Of a stretch of DNA of 64,000 nt, positions 15,347-23,934 are shown piece by piece. Position 1 is the stretch's first letter. Each line of letters begins with the position of its first letter. Position numbers and translations under genes: made by a program. Source of the stretch: Pseudoroseicyclus tamaricis (GTDB taxonomy: Bacteria; Pseudomonadota; Alphaproteobacteria; Rhodobacterales; Rhodobacteraceae); assembly GCF_012070395.1 (NCBI RefSeq), contig NZ_JAAFYS010000003.1, positions 248,001-312,000 of the forward strand, given 5' to 3'. The notes below the pieces were generated by a model. It had not been told where the DNA came from. It was given only the letters and a program-made list of their open reading frames with translations, and searched no databases.

Positions 15347-18300
15347 GAGGATTGCGCCAGGAGCGCGGCATTGCCACCGGCGGCGGTGGTGTCGATGGAG
15401 ACATGCCGCTCCAACCGGCAGCGCGGCCCCATTTCCGGCCCGGTCAGCAGCGGGATGAGCATGCCGTCCCGCGCCGCCAGCGCCTGACGGGCCGCCCGCT
15501 GCGCTGCCTCGTCGCCCCAGAGCGCGACGGCCTCGAAGCCCTTGAGCCGGCCGAGCGCCTCGGCGGGCAGGTCGCCCTCGACATCGCCGCCGGGGCAGAC
15601 GGTGAGCGCCGCGGCGCCGTTCTCGCGGGCGATCTCTGCCTGAACCCGCGCCGCCTCGGCGCCCGGGCCGAGGCAGAGGATGACGTCACGCCCGACCTCG
15701 CGGAGGCGGTTCGACTCGCCCGTCGGCCCTTGCATCTGGTGGATGGCGACCGGCCGCCCGCCCTGCCCCTTCAGGCGGTCCAGCCCCGCCTGCAACGCCC
15801 CCTCGTCGGCGCTCCGGGCCGCCTCGGTTCCCGCCACCGGCGCTGACGGGGCGAGGAAGCGGGGCAGGTAGTTCGGCCCGCCCGCCTTCGGCCCGGTGCC
15901 GGAGAGGCCCTCGCCGCCGAAGGGCTGCACGCCCACCACCGCGCCGATCTGGTTGCGGTTGATGTAGATGTTGCCGGCCTCGATGCCGGCCACCGCCTGC
16001 TCCACCCGGTCGTCGATGCGGCTATGCATCCCGAAGGTCAGCCCGTAGCCGCGGGCGTTGATGTCGGCGATCACTTTGGGCAGCGCCTCCGCCCGGTAGG
16101 TGGCGACGTGGAGCACTGGGCCGAAGATCTCCCGCTCCAGCGCGCCGATGCCGCTGAGGCGGATCACCGTGGGGGCGACGAAGTGCCCCTGCCCCGGCAC
16201 CGCCAGCTCCTTGAGCACCCGCCCCTCGGCCCGCGCCGCGGCGATATGCGCCTCGATCCCCTCGCGGGCCCGCGCGTCGATCACCGGGCCGATGTCGGTC
16301 GCCAGATCCCACGGATCGCCCAGCGCCAGCTCGTCCATCGCGCCGTAGAGCATCGCCAGCATCCGCTCGGCGACATCCTCCTGCAGGTAGAGCACCCGCA
16401 GCGCGGAGCAGCGCTGCCCGGCGGAGCGGAAGGCGGAGAGGACGATATCGCGCACCGCCTGCTCCGGCAGAGCCGTGGAATCGACGATCATGGCGTTGAG
16501 GCCCCCCGTCTCCGCGATCAGCGGGGCGGCGGGGGAGAGGTGCTCGGCCATCGCCCGGTTGATCCGCTGCGCCGTGGCGGTGGAGCCGGTGAAGCAGACG
16601 CCGCCGATGCGGGCATCCGAGGTGAGCGCCGCGCCGACGGTGCCGCCGGCGCCCGGCACCAGCTGCAAGGCGCTCTGGGGCACGCCGGCCTTGTGGAGGA
16701 GCCCCACCGCGAGCCGGGCGATCAGCGGCGTCGCCTCCGCCGGCTTGGCGAGGACGCCGTTGCCGGCGGCCAGCGCGGCGGCGATCTGGCCGGTGAAGAT
16801 GGCCAGCGGGAAGTTCCACGGCGAGATGCAGGTGAAGATCCCGGCTGGCGCCCCCTCCAGCGCCGGGGCGCCGGCGGCGTAGTAGCGCAGGAAGTCAACC
16901 GCCTCGCGCAGCTCCGCCACCCCGTCGGGGAGCGCCTTGCCGGCTTCGCGGGCGAGGAGGGCGAAGATCTGCCCTGCCTCCGCCTCGTAGAGGTCGGAGG
17001 CCTTTCGCAGCACCTCCGCCCGCTCCTCCGCCGGAGCATCCCAGGGCTCGGCGCGGGCAATGGCGGCGCGGGCGCCCTCCTCGTCCGCCTCCTCGATGTG
17101 GCCGACGATATCCGCGGGATCGAAGGGGGAGGCGACCGGCGTGCCGGTCTCGCCCCAGAGGTGGCCGCGCCACGGCGCCCGGCTCGCCTCGATCTCCGCC
17201 AGCGCGTCGGGGTCGTGCAGGTCAAAGCCGAGGGAATTGTGCCTGTCCTCGAAGAGCGCCTCGGGCTGGCGGACCAGTGAGCGGGCGCTGCCGAGCGCCA
17301 CGAAGGGGTCCGTCGCCACCTCCTCGGCCGGGATGGCGACGTTGACGATCTGGTTCACGAAGGAGCTGTTGGCGCCGTTCTCCAGGAGCCGCCGGACGAG
17401 GTAGGCCAGCAGGTCCCGGTGCGGGCCGACGGGGGCGTAGATGCGGCAGCGGGCGCCGGCCTCCGAGCGGACGAGCTCGTGCAGCGACTCGCCCATGCCG
17501 TGCAGGCGCTGGAACTCCCAGCCCTCGACGCCGCCCGCCATCTCCAGCACCGCCGCCATCGTGTGGGCGTTGTGCGTGGCGAATTGCGGGTAGAGCCGTT
17601 CCCGCGCCGCCAGCAGGCGGGCCGCGCAGCAGATGTAGGAGACGTCGGTCGCGTGCTTGCGCGTGAAGACCGGAAAGTCGGCGAGCCCCTCGACCTGCGC
17701 CTTCTTGATCTCGCCGTCCCAGTAGGCGCCCTTGACGAGGCGCACCATGATGCGGCGGCCATGCCGCTCCGCCAGCGCATCGAGCCAGTCGATGACTGGC
17801 AGGGCCCGCTTGCCGTAGGCCTGCACGACGACGCCGAAGCCGTGCCAGCCGGCCAGCGCCTCGTCGGCGATCACCGCCTCGATGACGTCGAGGGACAGGT
17901 CCAGCCGGTCCGCTTCCTCCGCGTCGATGTTGAGGCCCATGTTGGCCGCGGCTGCGGCGCTGGCCAGCTCGGTGACGACGGGCACCAGCTCCGCCATCAC
18001 CCGCTCGCGCTGGGCGACCTCGTAGCGGGGGTGGAGGGCGGAGAGCTTGATGGAGATGCCGGGATTGGTGGCGACGTCCTGCCCCTTCGCCTCGCGCGCC
18101 AGCCGGGCGATGGCCCCGGCATAGGCCTCGCGGAAATGGGCGGCATCGGCGGCGGTCATCGCCGCCTCGCCGAGCATGTCGTAGGAGAAGGTGTAGCCCT
18201 GCGCCGAGCGCTTGCGCCCCCGCGAGAGCGCTTCGTCGATGTCGCGGCCGAGCACGAACTGCCCGCCGAGCTCGCGCATCGCCTGCCCGACGGCGACGCG

Positions 18301-18762
18301 GATCACCGGCTCCCCCAGACGGCGGATGGCGCCGCGCAGCACCTCCGCCATGCCCTGCCCCTCGCGCAGGACCTGCCCCGTGAGCATCAGCGCCCAGGTG
18401 GAGGCGTTGACGAGCGGAGAGGAGGAATGGCCGAGGTGCCGCCCCCAGGAGGAGGGGGCGATCTTGTCCTCGATCAGCGCGTCGATGGTCTCGTTGTCGG
18501 GCACGCGCAGCAGGGCTTCGGCGAGGCACATCAGCGCGATGCCTTCCTCCGTCGACAGGCCGTACTCGGCGAGGAAGACCTCCATCAGCCCCGGCCGGCC
18601 GTTCTGGCGGACCCGCCGCACCAGCGCCGCCCCCCGCTCCGCCGCCCGCTTGCGGGTCTGGGCATTCGGCGCATGGTCGGCCGCGAGCGCGTCGAGAAGC
18701 GGGCCCTCGCTCGCAAGATGGCGGTCGCGGACAATCTGGCGGAGGTCGGAGAGGTCGGTCAT
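15343..18762 (-). CDS. putA: Bifunctional proline dehydrogenase / glutamate-semialdehyde dehydrogenase, type B
   Basis: A 1139-residue PutA that oxidises proline to glutamate in two steps: an FAD-linked PRODH barrel (about residues 100-430, with MRLVKGAYWD) and an NAD-linked P5C dehydrogenase (about 500-990, with the catalytic Cys in GQRCSALRV). The N-terminal ribbon-helix-helix DNA-binding domain of E. coli PutA is absent, so it is not self-repressing. The extra C-terminal ALDH-like domain ends in the conserved ERHVSIDTTAAGGNAALL, which marks type B. The ATG at 18762 has only a weak ribosome site. No divergent Lrp-type PutR is seen. Confidence 0.95.
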   Translation of the reverse strand: MTDLSDLRQIVRDRHLASEGPLLDALAADHAPNAQTRKRAAERGAALVRRVRQNGRPGLMEVFLAEYGLSTEEGIALMCLAEALLRVPDNETIDALIEDKIAPSSWGRHLGHSSSPLVNASTWALMLTGQVLREGQGMAEVLRGAIRRLGEPVIRVAVGQAMRELGGQFVLGRDIDEALSRGRKRSAQGYTFSYDMLGEAAMTAADAAHFREAYAGAIARLAREAKGQDVATNPGISIKLSALHPRYEVAQRERVMAELVPVVTELASAAAAANMGLNIDAEEADRLDLSLDVIEAVIADEALAGWHGFGVVVQAYGKRALPVIDWLDALAERHGRRIMVRLVKGAYWDGEIKKAQVEGLADFPVFTRKHATDVSYICCAARLLAARERLYPQFATHNAHTMAAVLEMAGGVEGWEFQRLHGMGESLHELVRSEAGARCRIYAPVGPHRDLLAYLVRRLLENGANSSFVNQIVNVAIPAEEVATDPFVALGSARSLVRQPEALFEDRHNSLGFDLHDPDALAEIEASRAPWRGHLWGETGTPVASPFDPADIVGHIEEADEEGARAAIARAEPWDAPAEERAEVLRKASDLYEAEAGQIFALLAREAGKALPDGVAELREAVDFLRYYAAGAPALEGAPAGIFTCISPWNFPLAIFTGQIAAALAAGNGVLAKPAEATPLIARLAVGLLHKAGVPQSALQLVPGAGGTVGAALTSDARIGGVCFTGSTATAQRINRAMAEHLSPAAPLIAETGGLNAMIVDSTALPEQAVRDIVLSAFRSAGQRCSALRVLYLQEDVAERMLAMLYGAMDELALGDPWDLATDIGPVIDARAREGIEAHIAAARAEGRVLKELAVPGQGHFVAPTVIRLSGIGALEREIFGPVLHVATYRAEALPKVIADINARGYGLTFGMHSRIDDRVEQAVAGIEAGNIYINRNQIGAVVGVQPFGGEGLSGTGPKAGGPNYLPRFLAPSAPVAGTEAARSADEGALQAGLDRLKGQGGRPVAIHQMQGPTGESNRLREVGRDVILCLGPGAEAARVQAEIARENGAAALTVCPGGDVEGDLPAEALGRLKGFEAVALWGDEAAQRAARQALAARDGMLIPLLTGPEMGPRCRLERHVSIDTTAAGGNAALLAQSS

Positions 18763-19031
18763 GAGGGCTTTCGAGACGCTGGGAAGGATCGGCGGAGGAT
18801 CGGCGCGGCGATGCTGCCCCCAACGCCGGGGCGGCGCAATGGGCGCGGCCGGGCCATGGTGACGCGGGCCCATTCGCCCAAAGACGCGGCAGTGGCTGTG
18901 GATGACCTGTGGAGAACCCCCGCCCCCCAGCCCGTCCCGGCCAAAAGATGCTGAGCAAGGGGCCGCGGCGGCCCGGCAGACGGGACTCGGTGCGGGGCAG
19001 CGCGCTAATGTGGCCGCAGGATGGAACGGGG

Positions 19032-19256
19032 ATGAGTCTGATGCAGAATGCTGCCATGAGCACGCCCGCGGCGGGTAAGGCTGCCGCAACGATCACCGAT
19101 TTGCGCGAGGAGGAGGTGGCGCCCTTCCTCAAGCGCTCGATCTCCCAGCACGCGCTGTCGCAGATGATGCGCGAGCTCAACGCCGACATGCTCTCCGCCA
19201 GTCCGCACCGGCGCGCGGCGGCGGAGGCGGCCCTGTCGCGGATCGGCTTTCTCTGA
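19032..19256 (+). CDS. Small protein of unknown function, divergent from putA
   Basis: A 74-residue protein I do not recognise. It has no signal peptide, no cysteines and an Ala-rich start, then a charged amphipathic middle (TDLREEEVAPFLKRSISQHALSQMMRELNADML) that looks helical. It ends RIGFL. Three in-frame ATGs (19032, 19041, 19056) are possible starts and none has a strong ribosome site. Codon use matches neighbouring genes. It is divergent from putA across a 269-bp gap, where one would expect a put regulator, but it shows no DNA-binding motif I can name. Confidence 0.55.
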   Translation: MSLMQNAAMSTPAAGKAAATITDLREEEVAPFLKRSISQHALSQMMRELNADMLSASPHRRAAAEAALSRIGFL

Positions 19257-19289
19257 GGCCGGAGCGGCGATGCCCGGATCAGGGTGCGC

Positions 19290-19373
19290 TCAGATCAGCG
19301 GAACGAAGGGCACGCCGCAGCCTGCGAGGGTGGCGAGCGCCGCCAGGGCGAGGGCGAGTCGGGTGCGGGACAT
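19290..19373 (-). CDS. Tiny lipoprotein, 27 residues
   Basis: This open frame encodes 27 residues: a basic start (MSRTR), a hydrophobic Leu/Ala stretch, a lipobox LAGC with Cys at residue 19, and a short tail GVPFVPLI. ACGGAG lies 7 bases ahead of the ATG. Very small lipoproteins ending in a GCGVPFVP-like tail are, to my recollection, common in Rhodobacteraceae. The mature peptide would be only nine residues anchored by lipid. It lies between the small unknown gene and the GFA-family gene. Function is unknown. Confidence 0.68.
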   Translation of the reverse strand: MSRTRLALALAALATLAGCGVPFVPLI

Positions 19374-19490
19374 CGGTGGCTCCGTGGCTGTCGGTCCCCG
19401 CCACCTTTGCCGATGCGGGCGCGCCTGTCGACCGGCCGGGCCCGCCGACGGCGCCGGGTCACGCCCTTGTCAGGCCCCCGTCATGCATCA

Positions 19491-19847
19491 TCAGGCGGAG
19501 GCGCCGTCGTAGGCCATCGACGTCAGCGCCCGCGCGTCGATCCCGTCGAGGCAATTGACGTTGACCGCCGCCGTCTCCGCCCCGTCCGGCGCCGCGCCGA
19601 AGCCGAAGGGCTCGATGCCGCACGTCTTGCAGAAGCGGTGGGAGATCGTCTCGCTGTTGAAGAGATACTCCGTCATCTGCCCCTCGCCGCTGATCAGGCG
19701 GAACTTCTCCTTCGGCGTGAAGGCGAAGACGGCGCCGAGGCGGCGGCAGCGCGAACAGTTGCAGGTGACGGTGTGGTCCAGATCCACCTCCGCCTCGAAG
19801 CTCAGAGCGCCGCACTGGCAGCTCCCGGTTACCTTCTGGTCGGACAT
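19491..19847 (-). CDS. GFA/CENP-V family zinc protein
   Basis: A 118-residue protein of the glutathione-dependent formaldehyde-activating (GFA) fold. Zinc ligands are visible as GSCQCGAL (C-x-C), CNCSRCRR and FCKTCGIEPF. The N-terminal GSCQCGA and the late GI-P-F region are typical. Most GFA members have no proven activity, so I make no enzyme claim. The start at 19847 follows GGGAGAA on the minus strand. A match to the alphaproteobacterial LexA direct repeat lies 63-77 bases upstream. Confidence 0.88.
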   Translation of the reverse strand: MSDQKVTGSCQCGALSFEAEVDLDHTVTCNCSRCRRLGAVFAFTPKEKFRLISGEGQMTEYLFNSETISHRFCKTCGIEPFGFGAAPDGAETAAVNVNCLDGIDARALTSMAYDGASA

Positions 19848-19909
19848 CGCCGATTCTCCCTGTGGGTTTATTCGAAGATTACCGCCGCCCTGCCGCCGCG
19901 CAAGACTTT

Positions 19910-19924
19910 GTTCACTTTTTGTTC
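19910..19924. promoter_or_regulatory. lexA box: GTTC-N7-GTTC SOS-type box
   Basis: GTTC at 19910-19913, seven bases, then GTTC at 19921-19924. This exactly matches the direct-repeat LexA site described for rhizobia and Rhodobacter. It is 63 bases upstream of the GFA-family start (minus strand) and 115 bases upstream of mtnP. On the minus strand a TTGCGC-N16-TAATCT promoter-like pair follows it, favouring the GFA gene as target. Confidence 0.5.
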
Positions 19925-20038
19925 GTGCCCCTGCCCGCTTTCGCGGCAGCCTGCGCGCTGCCCGGCACACCGGCACGGCTCCGCGCTTCCGCGCCCGTCC
20001 CGCATCGCCTAGGGTCGGGCCGAACGGCAGGGGGCAGC

Positions 20039-20911
20039 ATGGCACGCAAACTGGGAATCCTCGGCGGCTCGGGGCTTTACGAGATCGAAGGCCTGCAGGG
20101 CGCCGCCTGGACGGAGGTGGAGACGCCCTGGGGCAAGCCGTCGGATGCCTTCTTCACCGGCTCCCTGAACGGGCTAGACCTCGTCTTCCTGCCCCGCCAC
20201 GGGAGCGGGCATGTCCACGCGCCGGGAGACGTGCCCTACCGAGCCAACATCGACGCGATGAAGCGGCTGGGGGTGACGGACATCCTCTCCATCTCCGCCT
20301 GCGGCAGCTTCCGCGAGGAGATGGCGCCGGGCGACTTCGTCGCCATCGACCAGTTCATCGACCGGACGGTGGGGCGCCCGTCCAGCTTCTTCGGCTCCGG
20401 CTGCGTCGCCCATGTCTCCATGGCCCACCCCACCTGCCCCCGCCTCGCCCGCGCCGCGGTGGCGGCGGCGCGCGAGGCCGGGGCGACGGTCCACGAGGGC
20501 GGCACCTACCTGGCGATGGAGGGGCCGCAGTTCTCCTCGCTGGCAGAGAGCCGGATGTACCGGGAGAGCTGGGGCGCCGACATCATCGGCATGACCAACA
20601 TGCCGGAGGCGAAGCTGGCGCGCGAGGCGGAGATCTGCTTTCTCACCCTCGCCATGGTGACCGATTACGACAGCTGGCACCCCGACCACGGCTCCGTCGA
20701 CATCCGCGAGATCCTCGCCACCCTCGCCGCCAATGCCGGCCACGCAAAGGGCACCGTCGCCGCGATGCCGGGCCTCCTCGATCACGAGACGCCGTGCCCG
20801 CATGGCTGCGACCGGGCGCTCGAGCACGCCATCATGACGAAGCCCGCTGCGCGGGACCCCGCCCTGCTGGCCAAGCTCTCGGCCGTCGCCGGCCGCGTTC
20901 TGGAGGCCTGA
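20039..20911 (+). CDS. mtnP: S-methyl-5'-thioadenosine phosphorylase
   Basis: A 290-residue purine nucleoside phosphorylase-fold enzyme that splits methylthioadenosine into adenine and methylthioribose 1-phosphate. Seen: GILGGSGLY phosphate loop, LPRHGSGHVHAPGDVPYRANI, SACGSFREEMAPGDFV, and MEGPQFSSLAESRMYR in the base/ribose site, then TDYDSWHP. Length is normal. It starts the mtnP-LysE-apt operon. The adenine it releases is the substrate of Apt encoded 0.6 kb downstream, which explains the grouping. Confidence 0.95.
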   Translation: MARKLGILGGSGLYEIEGLQGAAWTEVETPWGKPSDAFFTGSLNGLDLVFLPRHGSGHVHAPGDVPYRANIDAMKRLGVTDILSISACGSFREEMAPGDFVAIDQFIDRTVGRPSSFFGSGCVAHVSMAHPTCPRLARAAVAAAREAGATVHEGGTYLAMEGPQFSSLAESRMYRESWGADIIGMTNMPEAKLAREAEICFLTLAMVTDYDSWHPDHGSVDIREILATLAANAGHAKGTVAAMPGLLDHETPCPHGCDRALEHAIMTKPAARDPALLAKLSAVAGRVLEA

Positions 20912-20912
20912 G

Positions 20913-21542
20913 ATGGACATTCACGTCTGGCTGGCCTTCGTCGCCGCCTCGATCCTGCTGCTCGCCCTGCCGGGGCCGACTGTGCTGATGGTGCTCTCCT
21001 ACGCCCTCAGCCAGGGGCGCCGCGTGGCGCTGGCCATGGTCGCCGGCGTGGCGCTGGGGGACCTTCTGGCCATGTCCGCCTCCCTCCTCGGGCTGGGGGC
21101 GCTGATGGCGGCCTCGGCGACGCTGTTCACGATCTTCAAGGTGATCGGCGGGCTCTACCTGCTCTGGCTGGGCTTCAGGCTGCTCCGCGAGCCGCCCGCC
21201 GTGCTGCGCCCGGAGGCGGAGGAGGCGCCGCCGATGGCGCCCGGCCGCATCTTCGGCCACGCGGCGCTGGTGACGGCGCTCAACCCCAAGAGCATTGCTT
21301 TCTTCGTCGCCTTCGTGCCGCAGTTCCTCTCCCCCGCCGCGCCGGTGGCGCCTCAGGCGGCGATCCTCATCGCCACCTTCGTGGGGCTGGCGGCGGTGAA
21401 CTCGCTGCTCTACGCCCTGCTCGCCGACGGGGTGCGCACGCGCCTCGCCCGGCCCCGGCTCCTCCTCTGGGTTTCCCGCGCCGGCGGCGCGGCGCTCATG
21501 GCGATGGGCCTTCTGACATTGAACCTCAAGCGGGCCGCATGA
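20913..21542 (+). CDS. LysE/RhtB family amino-acid exporter
   Basis: A 209-residue inner-membrane exporter with about six hydrophobic helices. The N-terminal segment ([27 protein letters not shown]) carries the LysE family PGP motif. [17 protein letters not shown] and [17 protein letters not shown] are further family hallmarks. It starts one base after the mtnP stop codon and overlaps apt by ATGA. The transported compound is unknown. Position between two salvage enzymes suggests export of a methionine- or purine-related product, as an inference. Confidence 0.9.
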   Translation: MDIHVWLAFVAASILLLALPGPTVLMVLSYALSQGRRVALAMVAGVALGDLLAMSASLLGLGALMAASATLFTIFKVIGGLYLLWLGFRLLREPPAVLRPEAEEAPPMAPGRIFGHAALVTALNPKSIAFFVAFVPQFLSPAAPVAPQAAILIATFVGLAAVNSLLYALLADGVRTRLARPRLLLWVSRAGGAALMAMGLLTLNLKRAA

Positions 21543-22069
21543 CCGATATTCGAGACTACATCCGCACGATTCCCGACTTCCCCCACGAGGGGATCCTCTT
21601 CCGCGACGTGACAACGCTATTCCTGCATCCGCAGGGGATGCGGGACGCGATCGACCAGCTCCTCGCGCCCTACCCGGGCCAGCAGATCGACCTCGTGGCG
21701 GGGCTGGAGGCGCGCGGCTTCATCCTCGGCGGCGCCATCGCCTACCAGCTGGGGCTGGGCTTCGTGCCGATCCGCAAGGCCGGCAAGCTGCCGGGCGCCG
21801 TGCTGAGCCAGGCCTACAAGCTGGAATACGGCGAGGCGGTGATGGAGGTGCATGACGACGCGGTGCAGCCCGGCCAGAAGGTGCTGCTGGTGGACGACCT
21901 GCTGGCGACGGGCGGCACGGCGGAGGCGGGCATCCGCCTGATCGAGAAGATGGGCGGCGAGGTCATCGGCTGCGCCTTCCTCATCGACCTGCCGGACCTC
22001 GGCGGCCGGGCCCACCTGGAGGGCCTCGGGATGAAGGTGCATGCGCTGACGGCCTACGAAGGGGCGTAG
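21539..22069 (+). CDS. apt: Adenine phosphoribosyltransferase
   Basis: A 176-residue type I phosphoribosyltransferase that makes AMP from adenine and PRPP. It has the family N-terminus ([20 protein letters not shown]), [18 protein letters not shown], and the PRPP loop [16 protein letters not shown] near residue 122. It overlaps the exporter gene by ATGA and is the last gene of the operon. A 400-bp gap with a family C element follows. Confidence 0.96.
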   Translation: MTDIRDYIRTIPDFPHEGILFRDVTTLFLHPQGMRDAIDQLLAPYPGQQIDLVAGLEARGFILGGAIAYQLGLGFVPIRKAGKLPGAVLSQAYKLEYGEAVMEVHDDAVQPGQKVLLVDDLLATGGTAEAGIRLIEKMGGEVIGCAFLIDLPDLGGRAHLEGLGMKVHALTAYEGA

Positions 22070-22166
22070 GGCGGCGCCGGGCTGAAGCCCGCCTACGGGC
22101 GGCGTCGGCCATCGTGTTTCCCCCGCCCCCACGAAAACTGCAGTGGAGCACCGTCCGAGCTATGCC

Positions 22167-22332
22167 CCCCGGTACGCGCCAAAGGCTCAGGGCGAGCGCC
22201 TGCCCGTCCCGGCGGGCTGGCGCTCTGGTTGAGCTTGGCGTTCAGCGGCCGTCGGGGAGGGATTTTGCGGGCATAAAGCGCGCAGCGGCGCCGTTGGAGC
22301 GCCACCCCACGGGCAGGCGCCCGCCCTGCGCC
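22167..22332 (-). repeat. 149-bp inverted-end element (family C), copy 5, with tail
   Basis: The core is 22184-22332 with arms 22184-22227 and 22296-22332. The arm contains CAGGGCGAGCGCCTGCCCG and the interior has GGGCATAAAGCGCGCAGCGG. The tail CGGTACGCGCCAAA precedes it. It occupies most of the 400-bp gap between apt and the LysR gene. The rest of that gap shows nothing coding. Confidence 0.82.
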
Positions 22333-22469
22333 CGCAACGTGGGTCGAAATTGCGGCAGCGGAGGTGGACAGAACCTCGCCAGCTTTCGATGTACCCAGAA
22401 CCGCCCGCCACTGCATCCCCCCCCCGTCCTCCCTTCCCCTCCCCCTTCGCGCCCCCTACCCTGCCCGTC

Positions 22470-23348
22470 ATGCTCGACCGGCTCGAACTCTTCCTCATCC
22501 TCGCGCGCACCCGGCATTTCGGGCGGGCGGCGGAGGAGGCGGGGATCACGCAGCCGTCGCTCTCGGCCGCCATCCGGCAGCTGGAGGCGCAGCTGGGCTG
22601 CGTGCTCGTCAACCGCGGCTCGCGCTTTCAGGGGCTGACGCCGGAGGGGGAGCGGGTGCTGGACTGGGCGCGCCGGCTCACCGGCGACGTGCGCGCCATG
22701 AAGGCGGAGCTGCGCGCGGCGCGGGAGGGGCTGACGGGGCGGCTGCGCCTCGCGGTCATCCCCACCGCGCTGACAACCGCCGCCCGCCTCTCCGCCGCCA
22801 TCGCGTCGCGGCATCCGGGGCTGCGGCTGACCGTCACCTCCGCCTCCTCCATCGAGATCCTTGAGCGGTTGGACGACCTGACGCTGGATGTCGGGCTGAC
22901 CTACCTCGACAACGAGCCCCTCGGCCGCGCCCGCACCCTGCCGCTCTACGCCGAGCGCTACGTGCTGGTGACCCGCACCGACGACGCGCCGGCCGGCCCC
23001 GAGCTGCCGTGGGCGGAGCTGGCGGCGCTCAACCTCTGCCTCCTGACGCCCGAGATGCAGAACCGGCGGATCATCGACGGCTACCTCTCCGAGGCGGGGG
23101 TAACGGTGACCCCGCAGGTGGAGACGAACTCCACCATCACCCTCATCTCCCACGTCATCGCCGGCGGCTGGGCGACGATCCTGCCCTCGCGCGCCGCCGA
23201 GCCCTTCCTCGCAACCGGGCCGCTGACCGCGACGCCGCTCACGGCGCCCGACGCGCACCACGCCGTCGGCCTCGTCTACCCCCCGCGCGAACCGGTGCCG
23301 CCCCTGCTCAAGGCGTTTCTCGCCGAGGCGCGTGGCTTCGCCGAGTAA
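22470..23348 (+). CDS. LysR family regulator, probable formate dehydrogenase activator
   Basis: A 292-residue LysR regulator. The N-terminal winged HTH (FLILARTRHFGRAAEEAGITQPSLSAAIRQLE) spans residues 5-60, followed by the periplasmic-binding-like effector domain (about 90-290). It lies just upstream of fdsG on the same strand, with a clean LysR-type palindrome in the 106-bp gap. I infer control of the fds operon, with formate or a related metabolite as effector. The start ATG at 22470 matches the usual LysR N-terminus. Confidence 0.9.
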   Translation: MLDRLELFLILARTRHFGRAAEEAGITQPSLSAAIRQLEAQLGCVLVNRGSRFQGLTPEGERVLDWARRLTGDVRAMKAELRAAREGLTGRLRLAVIPTALTTAARLSAAIASRHPGLRLTVTSASSIEILERLDDLTLDVGLTYLDNEPLGRARTLPLYAERYVLVTRTDDAPAGPELPWAELAALNLCLLTPEMQNRRIIDGYLSEAGVTVTPQVETNSTITLISHVIAGGWATILPSRAAEPFLATGPLTATPLTAPDAHHAVGLVYPPREPVPPLLKAFLAEARGFAE

Positions 23349-23363
23349 GCCCGGCGCCTCCCC

Positions 23364-23384
23364 TCGATAGGAAACGCCTATCAA
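23364..23384. promoter_or_regulatory. LysR-type operator ahead of fdsG
   Basis: GATAGG (23366-23371), AAACG, CCTATC (23377-23382): a perfect 6-bp inverted repeat containing T-N11-A from 23368 to 23380. It extends by one more matched base pair outward at one position (TC-/-AA). It is 71-89 bases upstream of the fdsG start. Confidence 0.7.
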
Positions 23385-23454
23385 CCCACCGATCCACGAT
23401 ATTGATTTGCGGTGTGGTCTGGCTAGGAGGAGGGAAACGCGCTGGAGGGCCCCC

Positions 23455-23934
23455 ATGACCGACCAGATCACCCCGGACGGCCTCGACGAGCGGCTCTCCG
23501 AGATCCTTGCCGCGCACCAGGGCCTCGAGGGCCCGCTGCTGCCGATCCTCCATGCTGTGCAGGCGGAGTGGGGGCATGTGCCGCAGGCCTCCGTGCCGCT
23601 GATCGCGAAGGCCCTCAACCTGAGCCGGGCCGAGGTGCACGGCGTCGTCAGCTTCTACCATGACTTCCGCGAGGCGCCCGTCGGCACCCATGTGCTGCGC
23701 CTCTGCCGGGCCGAGGCCTGCCAGGCGCAGGGCGGCGCCGGCATCGCCGAGCTGGTGAAGGACAGGCTGGGCGTCGACTGGCACGAGACCACGGCCAACG
23801 GCCGCGTGACGCTGGAGCCGGTCTACTGCCTCGGCCTCTGCGCCTGCGGGCCGGCGGCGATGATCGACGAGACGGTCTGCGGCGGGCTCACCCGCGAGCG
23901 CACCCTCGCCCTCCTGGAGGAGCTCGGCGCATGA
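23455..23934 (+). CDS. fdsG: NAD-dependent formate dehydrogenase gamma subunit
   Basis: A 159-residue NuoE-like thioredoxin-fold [2Fe-2S] subunit of the cytosolic molybdenum formate dehydrogenase. Cluster ligands are Cys84, Cys89, Cys125 and Cys129 (C-x4-C and C-x3-C). VVSFYHDFRE and GLCACGPA are family hallmarks. GGAGG lies 7 bases before the ATG at 23455. It is the first gene of fdsGB-(two extra genes)-A-fdhD-fdsD and overlaps fdsB by ATGA. Confidence 0.93.
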   Translation: MTDQITPDGLDERLSEILAAHQGLEGPLLPILHAVQAEWGHVPQASVPLIAKALNLSRAEVHGVVSFYHDFREAPVGTHVLRLCRAEACQAQGGAGIAELVKDRLGVDWHETTANGRVTLEPVYCLGLCACGPAAMIDETVCGGLTRERTLALLEELGA

